Shown here in pieces: positions 1 through 7,690 of a stretch of DNA of 33,895 bases. The notes beneath the pieces are model-generated. The model did no database searches and was not told where the DNA came from. It was given only the letters and a program-made list of their open reading frames with translations. This stretch comes from Mannheimia sp041807705 (GTDB taxonomy: Bacteria; Pseudomonadota; Gammaproteobacteria; Enterobacterales; Pasteurellaceae). The stretch covers positions 1 through 33,895 of the forward strand of contig NZ_JBGTYY010000024.1 of the NCBI RefSeq assembly GCF_041807705.1, written 5' to 3'. The first letter of the stretch is position 1; each line of letters starts with the position of its first letter. A program made the translations under genes and the position numbers.

Positions 1-66
1 TACGCCTGCTACAAACAGCTCTATGAGTTTATGTTGTTTGTACTGACTTAGACGACTTTTTCTCAT
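1..66 (-). CDS. IS1016-like transposase, N-terminal 22 residues
   Basis: The frame opens with ATG at 66 and runs off the left edge. The visible residues start MRKSRLSQYKQ and continue through KLIELFVAGV, which matches what I remember of the IS1016 transposase N-terminus: a small helix-turn-helix region ahead of the ISXO2-like DDE domain. The catalytic domain lies outside the window, so I cannot say whether the copy is intact. The ribosome binding site is weak. The identification rests on the peptide together with the adjoining terminal repeat. Confidence 0.8.
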   Translation of the reverse strand, partial: MRKSRLSQYKQHKLIELFVAGV

Positions 67-117
67 AGGGTTATCTTAACCTAAATGGAAGTTTTAGTCG
101 TTATCTAGGACAGCCCC
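1..117 (-). mobile_element. IS1016-like insertion sequence (IS1595 family), one end only
   Basis: Read on the minus strand, the element begins with GGGGCTGTCC followed by TAGATAAC, which I recognise as the terminal repeat style of IS1016 and other IS1595-family elements. The transposase start codon lies about 50 bases inside, at 66. The other end is outside the window, so the target duplication cannot be seen; IS1595-family elements usually duplicate 8 bp. The element interrupts the wzz-like gene to its right, and the wzz reading frame runs a few codons into the IS before it stops. Confidence 0.8.
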
Positions 118-743
118 TTAATTTTTCATATTTAAGCGTTACTAATAAATTTTGAAAGTCTACTAAAAATTCTTGTAATTGTAGCTTAAACGCTTTTTCA
201 CTAATAAAGGCAATAAATTTGCCTAATGTCATTTGTGCATCATATGGTTCTTCCGCATATAATGAAAAAGTATCACCAATTTTATTAGGCTCTTTTTTAG
301 GATCAGGTATTACAAACTTCATCGCTTCATTTGTTAAATAATATAGCTCTTTGAGCTTCTTCAGTTTTATCTTTAATGAGCTTACTATATAGCTCAGATT
401 GCTGAAAAAATTCATTTTTAGCATCGGAAGATTTAGCTAAGAGTTTAAAATTACCAAATAATCCAGCAGCCAATTTAGCTGGGTCAACAGCTTCAGTACG
501 CAAAATTCGGCTATATTCACGGCGTATATCTAAGTAATCGCCTAGATCAGTTAATGTCGGAGCAATCACAGTAGCCTTAGAAGTCCATTGCTCTTTTGCC
601 GTAAAAGCATAAATACCCGCTAGTAAGGTAGTAACAAAAGTAGTTAAAATAATCCAAATTTTCTTGTCCCATAAAACACGGATAATCTCAGTTAAATCGA
701 TCTCATCTGAATGTTGTTCAACTGTTTTTGGTAAATCTGCCAT
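118..743 (-). pseudogene. wzz: Chain-length determinant (Wzz family), frameshifted and IS-interrupted
   Basis: Wzz proteins sit in the inner membrane and set the length of O-antigen or related surface polysaccharides. The chosen start is ATG at 743, preceded by AGAGGA at good spacing; a longer frame from 788 lacks such a site. The N-terminus reads EIDLTEIIRVLWDKKIW and then a hydrophobic segment, typical of the Wzz/FepE N-terminal domain. The first frame stops at 327. The next frame continues with TNEAMKFVIPDPKKE and has the expected character, so one extra base (or two missing) lies near 330-345. The second frame is then cut by the IS at 117/118 after about 208 codons. Full-length family members have over 300 residues with a second C-terminal membrane helix, which is missing here. 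The product is probably non-functional. Confidence 0.8.
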
Positions 744-776
744 AACGTCCTCTGAATTCGTAAAATTTTTGCGCGG

Positions 777-837
<61 letters not shown>

Positions 838-860
838 AAAATATTACTATTTTTTTGAGA

Positions 861-889
861 TTGCACTTGCAATGTAATTATTAGATAAT
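861..889 (+). promoter_or_regulatory. erpA promoter
   Basis: TTGCAC at 861-866 and GATAAT at 884-889 are separated by 17 bases, giving a sigma-70-type promoter with transcription starting near 896. The CTAT tract ends 23 bases upstream of the -35 hexamer. Confidence 0.6.
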
Positions 890-922
890 ACCCAATCATT
901 CAGAACCTTGATCTAAAACAAA

Positions 923-1264
923 ATGAACGATATCCAAATTCCTTTAATCTTTACTGATGCAGCAGCTCGTAAAGTGAAAACCTTAATTGAAGGCGAAGAT
1001 AACCCAAATCTTCGCTTGCGTGTTTATATTACGGGTGGGGGCTGTAGTGGGTTTCAGTATGGGTTTACCTTTGATGATCAGGTAAATGAGGGCGATCTCA
1101 CTATTGAGAACCAAAATGTAGGCTTGGTGGTTGATCCGATGAGCTTGCAATATTTAATCGGCGGTACGGTAGATTATACCGAAGGCTTAGATGGTTCTCG
1201 CTTTGTAGTTACTAATCCAAATGCGAGTGCAACTTGTGGCTGCGGTTCTTCCTTTAGTATTTAA
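923..1264 (+). CDS. erpA: Iron-sulfur cluster insertion protein ErpA
   Basis: ErpA is a small cytosolic A-type carrier that passes Fe-S clusters to target enzymes, including those of isoprenoid synthesis and respiration. The 113-residue protein has the family length. The three conserved cysteines are present: one in GGGCSGFQYGF (around residue 41) and two in ATCGCGSSF near the C-terminus. The sequence matches ErpA better than IscA. It has its own promoter, is divergent from wzz, and ends at a two-way terminator shared with yidD. It could load clusters onto the MiaB encoded further along. Confidence 0.95.
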   Translation: MNDIQIPLIFTDAAARKVKTLIEGEDNPNLRLRVYITGGGCSGFQYGFTFDDQVNEGDLTIENQNVGLVVDPMSLQYLIGGTVDYTEGLDGSRFVVTNPNASATCGCGSSFSI

Positions 1265-1305
1265 TTGGTAAAATTTACCTAAAAGATAACCGCTTGTATC
1301 AAGCA

Positions 1306-1338
1306 AAATAGCCTAACTTTTTAGTTTAGGCTATTTTT
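1306..1338. terminator. Two-way terminator between erpA and yidD
   Basis: AAATAGCCTAA at 1306-1316 pairs with TTAGGCTATTT at 1326-1336, an 11-bp stem with a 9-base loop, with A and T runs on either side. It overlaps the last codons of yidD. Confidence 0.8.
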
Positions 1339-1669
1339 CATTTCTCTCACATTTACAACATTTCCTTTCACGTGGCGGAACAGGGTCTTCCCCGCCCTCA
1401 CTCATTGGATTACAGCGTAAAATTCGTTTAAAGGCGAGATATCCGCCTTTGACTGCACCGTGAATTTTAATCGCTTCAACGGCATAGGTTGAGCAGGTTG
1501 GGTAAAATCGGCAGCGAGGACCAATCAACGGGCTGATGGCATAGCGGTAGAAATAGATGGGAAGCAGGAATAATCTTGCCAATAAACTGACGCGTTTTGG
1601 CTCACTTATTGGTTGCTCTGATGATTGCTTTGAGCTGGCTTTTTGCTCAGGCGGATATGTCTTGCCCAT
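1331..1669 (-). CDS. yidD: Membrane protein insertion efficiency factor YidD
   Basis: YidD is a small amphipathic inner-membrane-associated protein that helps YidC-dependent membrane insertion. The conserved core is clear: PIYFYRYAISPLIGPRCRF, then YPTCSTYAVEAI and a cysteine-containing RCNP segment. At 112 residues it is longer than the usual 80-90. The extra length is an N-terminal stretch of about 25 polar residues that overlaps the end of rnpA by 64 bases. No good internal ATG exists, so I keep the ATG at 1669, which has a modest GGAAAA site. A cysteine-rich, basic tail ends the protein. The usual neighbour yidC is not downstream. Confidence 0.9.
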   Translation of the reverse strand: MGKTYPPEQKASSKQSSEQPISEPKRVSLLARLFLLPIYFYRYAISPLIGPRCRFYPTCSTYAVEAIKIHGAVKGGYLAFKRILRCNPMSEGGEDPVPPRERKCCKCERNEK

Positions 1670-1992
1670 AATTTTTCCAGAGTGTCGAGAAACGTTGCGT
1701 TGTCTAATTTACCAATGCCACCTTTTGCCACAAATACAAAATCAAAATTGGGTAATTCGTGCTGTTTTAGGCGAAAACTTTCTCTCACAATACGTTTAAT
1801 ACGATTACGATCGTGAGCTCGTTTAAGATGTTTTTTAGCAACGGTTAAACCGAGACGAGGATTATCTACTGTATTCTCTCTCGCAAGAAGGGTCATTTGA
1901 GGGGTGCTGGCTCGAAGTGGTTCTTCAAACACCGCTTTAAATTGAACGGGAGCTAACAAACGCAGCTCCCGAGAAAAATTTAGCTTCTTCAC
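1606..1992 (-). CDS. rnpA: Ribonuclease P protein component
   Basis: RnpA is the basic protein subunit of RNase P, which removes the 5' leader of tRNA precursors together with the RNA subunit. The 128-residue frame carries the family signature region RNRIKRIVRESFR and the motif RLGLTVAKKHLKRA. It lies directly downstream of rpmH with a 35-base gap, the classic order, and overlaps yidD at its 3' end. Cotranscription of the three genes is very likely. Confidence 0.95.
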   Translation of the reverse strand: MKKLNFSRELRLLAPVQFKAVFEEPLRASTPQMTLLARENTVDNPRLGLTVAKKHLKRAHDRNRIKRIVRESFRLKQHELPNFDFVFVAKGGIGKLDNATFLDTLEKLWARHIRLSKKPAQSNHQSNQ

Positions 1993-2027
1993 ACTTAATT
2001 AGAAAGGTGTTTTGGCTTACTCTGCAA

Positions 2028-2162
2028 TTATGCAGATAAAGATTTACGACCTTTAGCACGACGACGTGCTAATACTTGACGACCGTTTTTAGTAGCCATA
2101 CGAGCACGGAAACCGTGTGTACGAGCACGTTTTAATACTGATGGTTGAAATGTACGTTTCAT
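2028..2162 (-). CDS. rpmH: 50S ribosomal protein L34
   Basis: A 44-residue, highly basic protein starting MKRTFQPSVLKRARTHGFR and ending GRKSLSA, which is unmistakable L34. It is a late-assembling protein of the large ribosomal subunit. It heads the rpmH-rnpA-yidD cluster. In the leader, TTGGCA and TGCCAA (2192-2218) can form a small hairpin. dnaA, often divergent from rpmH in related bacteria, is not here; hemH occupies that place. Confidence 0.97.
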   Translation of the reverse strand: MKRTFQPSVLKRARTHGFRARMATKNGRQVLARRRAKGRKSLSA

Positions 2163-2357
2163 TGCTTATCTACCTAAATATTTAAAAAGTTGGCATACAA
2201 AAATGTTTCTGCCAAACAAGGACCATAAAAAAGAGTTGCAATTCTACAGGCAAACAAAACAAAAAGCAAGAATCAATCTAAGTACAAATCAGATTGTTTG
2301 CAAAGTTTTTGAAAAATACCACCGCTTGTAATAATCGCAGAAATTTATATTACTTTA

Positions 2358-2366
2358 TGGCATAAT
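2358..2366 (+). promoter_or_regulatory. Candidate hemH promoter (extended -10)
   Basis: TGGCATAAT at 2358-2366 fits an extended -10 element, about 48 bases before the hemH start. No convincing -35 hexamer is seen, as is common with extended -10 promoters. Confidence 0.4.
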
Positions 2367-2413
2367 CGTTGCATACTCATTTATCTATAATCTATAATTT
2401 TGGAAAATATACT

Positions 2414-3373
2414 ATGAATCAGCAAAAAATCGGTATTTTATTAGCCAACTTAGGCACACCAGATGAACCCTCTGCCCCAGCCGTTAAACGTTATTTGAAA
2501 CAATTTTTAAGCGATCCTCGTGTTATCGACTTACCCAAAGTGAAATGGCAGGCAATTTTAAACTTTATCGTATTGCCAAAACGCTCGCCAAAGGTGGCTA
2601 AATTATACCAATCGGTATGGAGTGAAGAAGGTTCACCATTATTAGTGATTTCTCGTGAGCAGCAACGTTCTGTTCAACGCTATTTTGATGCCAAAGGTAA
2701 AAATGTGGTGGTGGAATTGGGAATGTCTTACGGTAATCCAAGCATTGAAAGTGCAACAGATAATCTGATTAAACAAGGCGTTGAGCGAATTATCGTGCTA
2801 CCGCTTTATCCACAGTATAGCAGCACCACCACTGCGTCGGTGTTTGACGCTTTCGCAAACGGTTTAAAAGCACAGCGTAAAATTGTGCCGTTCGATTTTA
2901 TTCATAGCTATCACAACGATCCGCTTTATATTCAAGCGTTAGTGAATTCTATTCAAGTTGAACAAGATGAGCTATTACTTTTCTCTTTCCACGGTATTCC
3001 AAAACGCTATGAAGACGAGGGAGATTTTTACTCAAGACATTGTTATGAAACCGCTGAATTAGTGGCAGAAAAATTAGGCTTACCAAAGCATAGATGGCTT
3101 GTTTCTTTCCAATCACGTTTTGGCGATGAAGAGTGGTTACAGCCTTACACCGATGAAACTCTTGAAGGCTTCCCACAAAAAGGCGTGAAAAAAGTGGCAG
3201 TTGTGTGTCCGGGCTTCTCGGCAGACTGTTTAGAAACATTGGAAGAAATTGCGGAAGAAAACCGTGAGAATTTTGAACACGCAGGCGGAGAATCTTATCG
3301 TTACATTCCTGCATTGAATGCAAACGGCGATCACATTAAAGCCTTAGTGAAATTGATTGAAGCGAAGATGTAA
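2414..3373 (+). CDS. hemH: Ferrochelatase
   Basis: Ferrochelatase inserts ferrous iron into protoporphyrin IX, the last step of haem synthesis, at the inner face of the membrane. The start at 2414 gives 319 residues beginning MNQQKIGILLANLGTPDEP, matching the usual length and N-terminus; the longer frame from 2369 adds 15 residues without family character. Visible signatures include LYPQYSSTTTASVFD, the active-site histidine in LLFSFHGIPKRY, and the acidic segment PGFSADCLETLEEI near the C-terminus. It stands alone with its own promoter and ends at a terminator built from an inverted pair of uptake signals. hemB of the same pathway lies at 30104. Confidence 0.96.
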   Translation: MNQQKIGILLANLGTPDEPSAPAVKRYLKQFLSDPRVIDLPKVKWQAILNFIVLPKRSPKVAKLYQSVWSEEGSPLLVISREQQRSVQRYFDAKGKNVVVELGMSYGNPSIESATDNLIKQGVERIIVLPLYPQYSSTTTASVFDAFANGLKAQRKIVPFDFIHSYHNDPLYIQALVNSIQVEQDELLLFSFHGIPKRYEDEGDFYSRHCYETAELVAEKLGLPKHRWLVSFQSRFGDEEWLQPYTDETLEGFPQKGVKKVAVVCPGFSADCLETLEEIAEENRENFEHAGGESYRYIPALNANGDHIKALVKLIEAKM

Positions 3374-3382
3374 GCATAAAAT

Positions 3383-3429
3383 ACAAGCGGTCGAATTTTG
3401 CAAAAAATTTACAGAATTCCACCGCTTGT
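3383..3429. terminator. Two-way terminator made of inverted uptake signals (hemH/spoT)
   Basis: ACAAGCGGTCGAATT at 3383-3397 pairs with AATTCCACCGCTTGT at 3415-3429, a 15-bp stem with one mismatch. Both arms contain the uptake-signal core. It separates the convergent hemH and spoT genes. Confidence 0.8.
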
Positions 3430-3444
3430 TACTTAGCTTATTAC

Positions 3445-5559
3445 CTATTTGCGAGCCACTTTTACCACACCATTAATGCTAGATAATTTGCGTAAAATCG
3501 CCTCAAAGTGAGCTTTATCAATAACCGAGATCTGGAATATCACTTTATAAACATTGCCCTCTCTTGCTTCGCTATGAATGCTGCCGATGTTGCTGTCCAT
3601 CTTCGCAAAGGTAGAAGTAATAGCAGCTAACACACCCGGCTCATTCATAATATCTAGCACAATTTCCGTTTCAAACTTGATGGCTTTTTCTTTAGCCACT
3701 TCCCACATTACAGGTAGATAATGGCTTTGATCAAGAGCATAATCTTTTACATTTGCACAACAAGTATTGTGAATAACCAAGCCTTTGCCTGAACTAACGT
3801 GAGCAATAATGTCATCGCCCGGTATCGGTAAACAGCATTTTGCGAAACTGATGAGATGATTTTCCACCCCTTCAATTTTTATCGGTTGGTTATTTTCTGG
3901 GTTGCCATCAGTATCAATTTGCAATGTTTCGCCTGATAAGCGTTGAGCGATCACGCTGCTCATCTGGTTACCCAGCCCAATTTCAGCTAATAAATCGTCA
4001 AAAGTCGCTAAGCGTAGCTCATCTAATACAGGCTGAATAACGTCTGGTTTAAGTTCATCAATCGAATTCAAATTCATCACACGAATTAATTGTCGCTTGC
4101 CTAATTCAATGGCTTCATCGTGTTCTTGATTTTTGAGGAACTGACGAATTTTCGCTCGTGCTTTACCCGTTACTACAAAATTCAGCCAAGAGACTTTCGG
4201 TCGTTTGCCCTGCTCAGTAATAATTTCCACCGTTTGCCCTGTTCGTAGTGGCTCGGTAAGTGGATATGGATTACGATCTACAATCGCCCCCACGCAGCGA
4301 TCGCCAATTCCTGAGTGAACGGCATAAGCAAAATCAATCGCCGTAGCATTCGCAGGCAATTCCACAATACGCCCTTTTGGCGTAAAAACAAAAATATCAT
4401 CAGAGAACAGATCCGATTTTACATTTTCAATAAATTCCGCTGTGTTGCCAGCACTGTTTTGCAATTCGACGATACTTTGTAACCATTGCTGTGCTTTCAA
4501 TTGAACTGTGGTGTTGTGTGGATTTTCGCCCTCTTTATAACGCCAATGAGCGGTAACTCCCATATCTGCCATTTTATCCATATCTTCGGTACGAATTTGT
4601 ACCTCAACCGGTACACCGTGCGGACCAATCATTGAAGTATGTAATGATTGATAGCCATTTGGCTTCGGTACTGCAATGTAATCTTTCACACGCTTCGGGC
4701 GAGGTTTATACAATGCGTGCATCTGCCCCAATACGCGGTAGCAATTATCCACATTTCCTACTACCACACGGAAAGCGTAAATATCTAAAATGGAATGAAA
4801 ATGCTGATCTTTCTGACGCATTTTTTGATAAATCGAATAGAGATGCTTTTCACGCCCATAAACTCGAGCTTCAATTTTTACATCCTCTAAACGCCCTTTA
4901 ATATCATCTGCAATGCGTTGAATAAGCTCTTTACGATGACCTCTGGCACTCGCAATTGCCATTTTTAATACACGATAACGCTGTGGGTGCATTGCCTCAA
5001 AGCCGAGATCTTCTAGCTCGTTTTTAATATGCTCAATACCTAAACGATGGGCTAACGGACTATAAATTTCCAATGTTTCTTTTGCAATACGGCGGCGTTT
5101 GTCGGGGCGAAGTGAACCTAAGGTTCGCATATTGTGAGTACGGTCGGCGAGTTTTATCAAAACAACACGAATATCTTTCGTCATCGCCAAAATCATTTTG
5201 CGGAAATTAGCTACTTCCGCTTCTTGGCGAGTGCGGAATTTTAACTTATCGAGCTTAGAAACACCCTGCACAATATCAGCAACGCTCTGCCCAAATTCAG
5301 CCGCAAGTTCTTCTTCGGTGTAAGGTGTATCTTCAATCACATCGTGCAAGAGGGCGGCAATCACAGCTTCGTGATCTAATTTCATCTCAGCAATGATAGA
5401 AGCTACCGCAACAGGGTGTGTGATGTAAGGCTCTCCACTTGAGCGTGTTTGCCCCTCGTGAGCATCGCGTGCAATCACATAGGCACGTTTAACACGTTCG
5501 ATTTGTTCACTCGGCAAATAGCCTTGAATAATTCGATCTAAAGGTTCAAAAAGATACAC
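3445..5559 (-). CDS. spoT: Bifunctional (p)ppGpp synthetase/hydrolase SpoT
   Basis: SpoT makes and mainly degrades the stringent-response alarmone (p)ppGpp. I choose the GTG at 5559, preceded by GAGGT, because the protein then starts (M)YLFEPLDRIIQGYLP as in the family and has 704 residues; the frame from 5601 adds 14 unrelated residues. The hydrolase motif HDVIED is at residues 72-77, so the hydrolase looks active. The synthetase region contains GYQSLHTSM and VEVQIRT. A TGS domain follows near 385-445, and an ACT domain ends the protein near 630-704 with a conserved cysteine segment before it. It follows rpoZ by about 105 bases. Confidence 0.96.
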   Translation of the reverse strand: MYLFEPLDRIIQGYLPSEQIERVKRAYVIARDAHEGQTRSSGEPYITHPVAVASIIAEMKLDHEAVIAALLHDVIEDTPYTEEELAAEFGQSVADIVQGVSKLDKLKFRTRQEAEVANFRKMILAMTKDIRVVLIKLADRTHNMRTLGSLRPDKRRRIAKETLEIYSPLAHRLGIEHIKNELEDLGFEAMHPQRYRVLKMAIASARGHRKELIQRIADDIKGRLEDVKIEARVYGREKHLYSIYQKMRQKDQHFHSILDIYAFRVVVGNVDNCYRVLGQMHALYKPRPKRVKDYIAVPKPNGYQSLHTSMIGPHGVPVEVQIRTEDMDKMADMGVTAHWRYKEGENPHNTTVQLKAQQWLQSIVELQNSAGNTAEFIENVKSDLFSDDIFVFTPKGRIVELPANATAIDFAYAVHSGIGDRCVGAIVDRNPYPLTEPLRTGQTVEIITEQGKRPKVSWLNFVVTGKARAKIRQFLKNQEHDEAIELGKRQLIRVMNLNSIDELKPDVIQPVLDELRLATFDDLLAEIGLGNQMSSVIAQRLSGETLQIDTDGNPENNQPIKIEGVENHLISFAKCCLPIPGDDIIAHVSSGKGLVIHNTCCANVKDYALDQSHYLPVMWEVAKEKAIKFETEIVLDIMNEPGVLAAITSTFAKMDSNIGSIHSEAREGNVYKVIFQISVIDKAHFEAILRKLSSINGVVKVARK

Positions 5560-5665
5560 GTTATACCTCAACAGAAATAAAAATGGACAACGAATTTGCA
5601 AATTTTTAGGAAAATCCTACCGCTTGCAGACCCAATTGCCCATTCTCTCTTGACGAAAAATAAAA

Positions 5666-5947
5666 TTACGCTTCGTTGCTCATTTCAGTTAAAAACGAAA
5701 TCGCTTCTTGCTCTGCCGCTTCTTGTTTAATAGACTCGTGGTTTTCTAACTGATCCATAATATCAGTGGTAATTAACCCCTCTTCAATTTCACGCAATGC
5801 AATAACGGTTGGTTTATCATTTTCTTCAGGCACAAGTGGCTCACGCGTGTGAAGTTGTAATTGTCTTGCACGACGTGCGGCAATTAAGATTAAATCAAAA
5901 CGGTTGCCAATTTTCTCCGCTGCCTCTTGTACGGTTACACGAGCCAT
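5666..5947 (-). CDS. rpoZ: RNA polymerase omega subunit
   Basis: Omega helps fold and assemble the beta-prime subunit and forms part of the site through which ppGpp acts on RNA polymerase. The 93-residue protein starts MARVTVQEAAEKIGNRFDL and contains LILIAARRARQLQ, both diagnostic. It is followed by spoT, the maker and breaker of ppGpp, the standard gene order. The usual upstream neighbour gmk is not here; a thioredoxin-like gene and the scr operon come before it. Confidence 0.96.
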   Translation of the reverse strand: MARVTVQEAAEKIGNRFDLILIAARRARQLQLHTREPLVPEENDKPTVIALREIEEGLITTDIMDQLENHESIKQEAAEQEAISFLTEMSNEA

Positions 5948-6018
5948 AAATTTACTCCAAAGATATATTCATTTTTATTCATAAAAAGATTGCAGATTAT
6001 ACAGAAATTAGGCAGGTT

Positions 6019-6144
6019 CTGCAATTATGGCGAGGGGAATTATTTAACTTTCGTTAAAGAAAAAACTGTTGGGCATAAATGCCTAACCTATCAACTGCAA
6101 TTATGGTAAGGGGAATTTAGGGGATTATTTAACTTTGGTTAAAA
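6019..6144. repeat. Direct repeat duplicating the 3' end of the downstream-facing gene
   Basis: 6019-6058 and 6095-6144 share CTGCAATTATGG, then AGGGGAA, then TTATTTAACTTT and GTTAAA. They differ by a few bases and a 9-base gap. The right copy includes the last codons of the thioredoxin-like gene; the left copy is a duplicate of that gene end in the intergenic space before rpoZ. A small near-palindrome (TTGGGCATAAATGCCTAA) lies between the copies. Confidence 0.75.
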
Positions 6145-6622
6145 CCGCCAATAATTCTTGCTCAACCTCTTTCCCAAATTTCCCCATTCGGAAATTAGCG
6201 ATAAACTCATCAACTTTCTCTGGTTTAGCGTCAATTTTGTCTTTTAGAAACTGCGGAAATTCTGATAAGACGATTTCAGCCTTATTACCACTCACATCAA
6301 AAATAGTAGGAATTTTTGGTTCAGAAACAACCGCTTGTAGCTGTTCATCGTGCTTAAATTGCGTTGCTTGTTGGACTTCTTTACAAGCAATATACTCTAC
6401 TTTGATGTTTGGATTGAGTTTTGCCATACGTTGAAAATACGCCACAATTTCCACGCAATCAGGACAATGGGGTTCTGCCATTACCAGCCAATCGCCTTGT
6501 ACACTAAGTGCTTTCAGCTTGTCTTCCGTTTCTGGCTCTAGTGTTACCTCAACATAAACCTCTAGCTGATTTTCACGATCTTCATCGTTACTAAACTCAA
6601 GATATTCATAAAAATGTGCCAT
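6125..6622 (-). CDS. Thioredoxin-fold protein with CPDC motif
   Basis: A 165-residue cytosolic protein with no signal peptide. Residues 44-60 read DWLVMAEPHCPDCVEIV, with a CPDC active-site pair at 53-56, and a cis-proline-like segment EPKIPTIF follows near residue 107. This fits the thioredoxin superfamily and a redox or disulfide role, but CPDC rather than CGPC means it is not ordinary thioredoxin. The substrate is unknown. It starts 9 bases after the scrR stop and is probably transcribed with it. An operator-like sequence, TAAATCGATTTT, overlaps the end of scrR just upstream. Confidence 0.8.
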   Translation of the reverse strand: MAHFYEYLEFSNDEDRENQLEVYVEVTLEPETEDKLKALSVQGDWLVMAEPHCPDCVEIVAYFQRMAKLNPNIKVEYIACKEVQQATQFKHDEQLQAVVSEPKIPTIFDVSGNKAEIVLSEFPQFLKDKIDAKPEKVDEFIANFRMGKFGKEVEQELLAVLTKVK

Positions 6623-6631
6623 AACTTCCTC

Positions 6632-7645
6632 TTAAATCGATTTTCGCCATAAAATTTCGCAATCCACTTTCACACTTTCCACTCTCTTTTGGGCTAATTT
6701 TTGCTGAATTAACGTGAATGTTTGTTCTGCGATCTGTTGGTGATCTTGCTTGATTGAGTGAATATGAAACGGCAACGCATTCAATAAATGATGATCGTCA
6801 AAGGTGGCTAAATGCAGCTCTTGGGTTAAGAGTTTATCCATTTGTCGATGCTCGGTTAAATAACGCATTACCCCTTCAAGCAGGGTAAAGGAAGCAGTAA
6901 AGACTGCTTCAGGCAGTCGCCCTAACTTTTCCACCACTTGCGAAAACATTTGGTAGCCCGATTCAGGCTGATAATCTTGGTGTAACACCCAATTTTCATC
7001 AAAATCTAAATGCGATTGTTCCAAGCCCTCACGAAAGCCTTTTAGACGATTTTGGCTCGGCGAGAGCGAAAGCTGACCGCCTAAATAGAAAAATTCTATT
7101 GGCTGATAGGCTCTCACCATATTTTCCACCAACATACTGATCGTTTCAGTGTCATTACTGGTAATCGATGGCACATCTAGCCCCAAAATATAGCGGTCGA
7201 GCTGTAAGACAGGCGTGTATTGGGTAATACTTTTATAGTAGCTAGGCTCGTAGTAAGTAGGAGCAGTGATGAGTAAATCGACTTGTCTGTCCAACAAACG
7301 CTCGATTGCTTTTTTCTCGCCGTCAAAGCTGTCATCAGAGCAGGCAATCACAAGTTGTAGCCCATTCTCACGGCATAACTTTTCTAGCGTTTTAGCAGTT
7401 AATGCAAAGCCGTAGTTGGTAAGATCAGGAATGACTAAACCAATCACATTGGTGCGTTGAGCTTGTAAGGATTTTGCATAAACATTGGCTCGATAGCCGT
7501 GTTTTTGGGCGATTTCTTTTACTTTTTGGCAAGTTTCAGGCTTAATCCTAAAATCATTACCTCGCCCGTTTAAAATCATACTTGCGGTGGTTTTAGACAC
7601 ACCACTGAGTTCTGCAATATCGCTTAGCGTTAAGCGTTTCTTCAC
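6632..7645 (-). CDS. scrR: LacI-family repressor, probable sucrose operon regulator
   Basis: A 337-residue regulator with an N-terminal LacI helix-turn-helix (LTLSDIAELSGVSKTTASMI, about residues 5-24), a hinge helix, and a periplasmic-binding-protein-like sensor domain starting VIGLVIPDLTNYGFA. Such proteins bind operators with a central CG and release them on sugar binding. As last gene of scrK-scrB-scrR it most likely represses this operon in response to a sucrose-derived sugar (fructose, fructose-1-phosphate or sucrose-6-phosphate). The inferred operator is at 10178-10191, and a near copy lies upstream of ptsH. Regulation of pts by this protein rather than by another LacI-family member is not proven. 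Confidence 0.85.
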   Translation of the reverse strand: MKKRLTLSDIAELSGVSKTTASMILNGRGNDFRIKPETCQKVKEIAQKHGYRANVYAKSLQAQRTNVIGLVIPDLTNYGFALTAKTLEKLCRENGLQLVIACSDDSFDGEKKAIERLLDRQVDLLITAPTYYEPSYYKSITQYTPVLQLDRYILGLDVPSITSNDTETISMLVENMVRAYQPIEFFYLGGQLSLSPSQNRLKGFREGLEQSHLDFDENWVLHQDYQPESGYQMFSQVVEKLGRLPEAVFTASFTLLEGVMRYLTEHRQMDKLLTQELHLATFDDHHLLNALPFHIHSIKQDHQQIAEQTFTLIQQKLAQKRVESVKVDCEILWRKSI

Positions 7646-7690
7646 ACTCTCTCCTTTTTATCATTTCAGGGCTTTCCCGCCCGTCTTGCT

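Noticed and set aside
2163..2413. Possible replication origin next to rpmH
   Set aside because: rpmH often lies near dnaA and oriC, but I see no dnaA gene and no cluster of DnaA boxes here.
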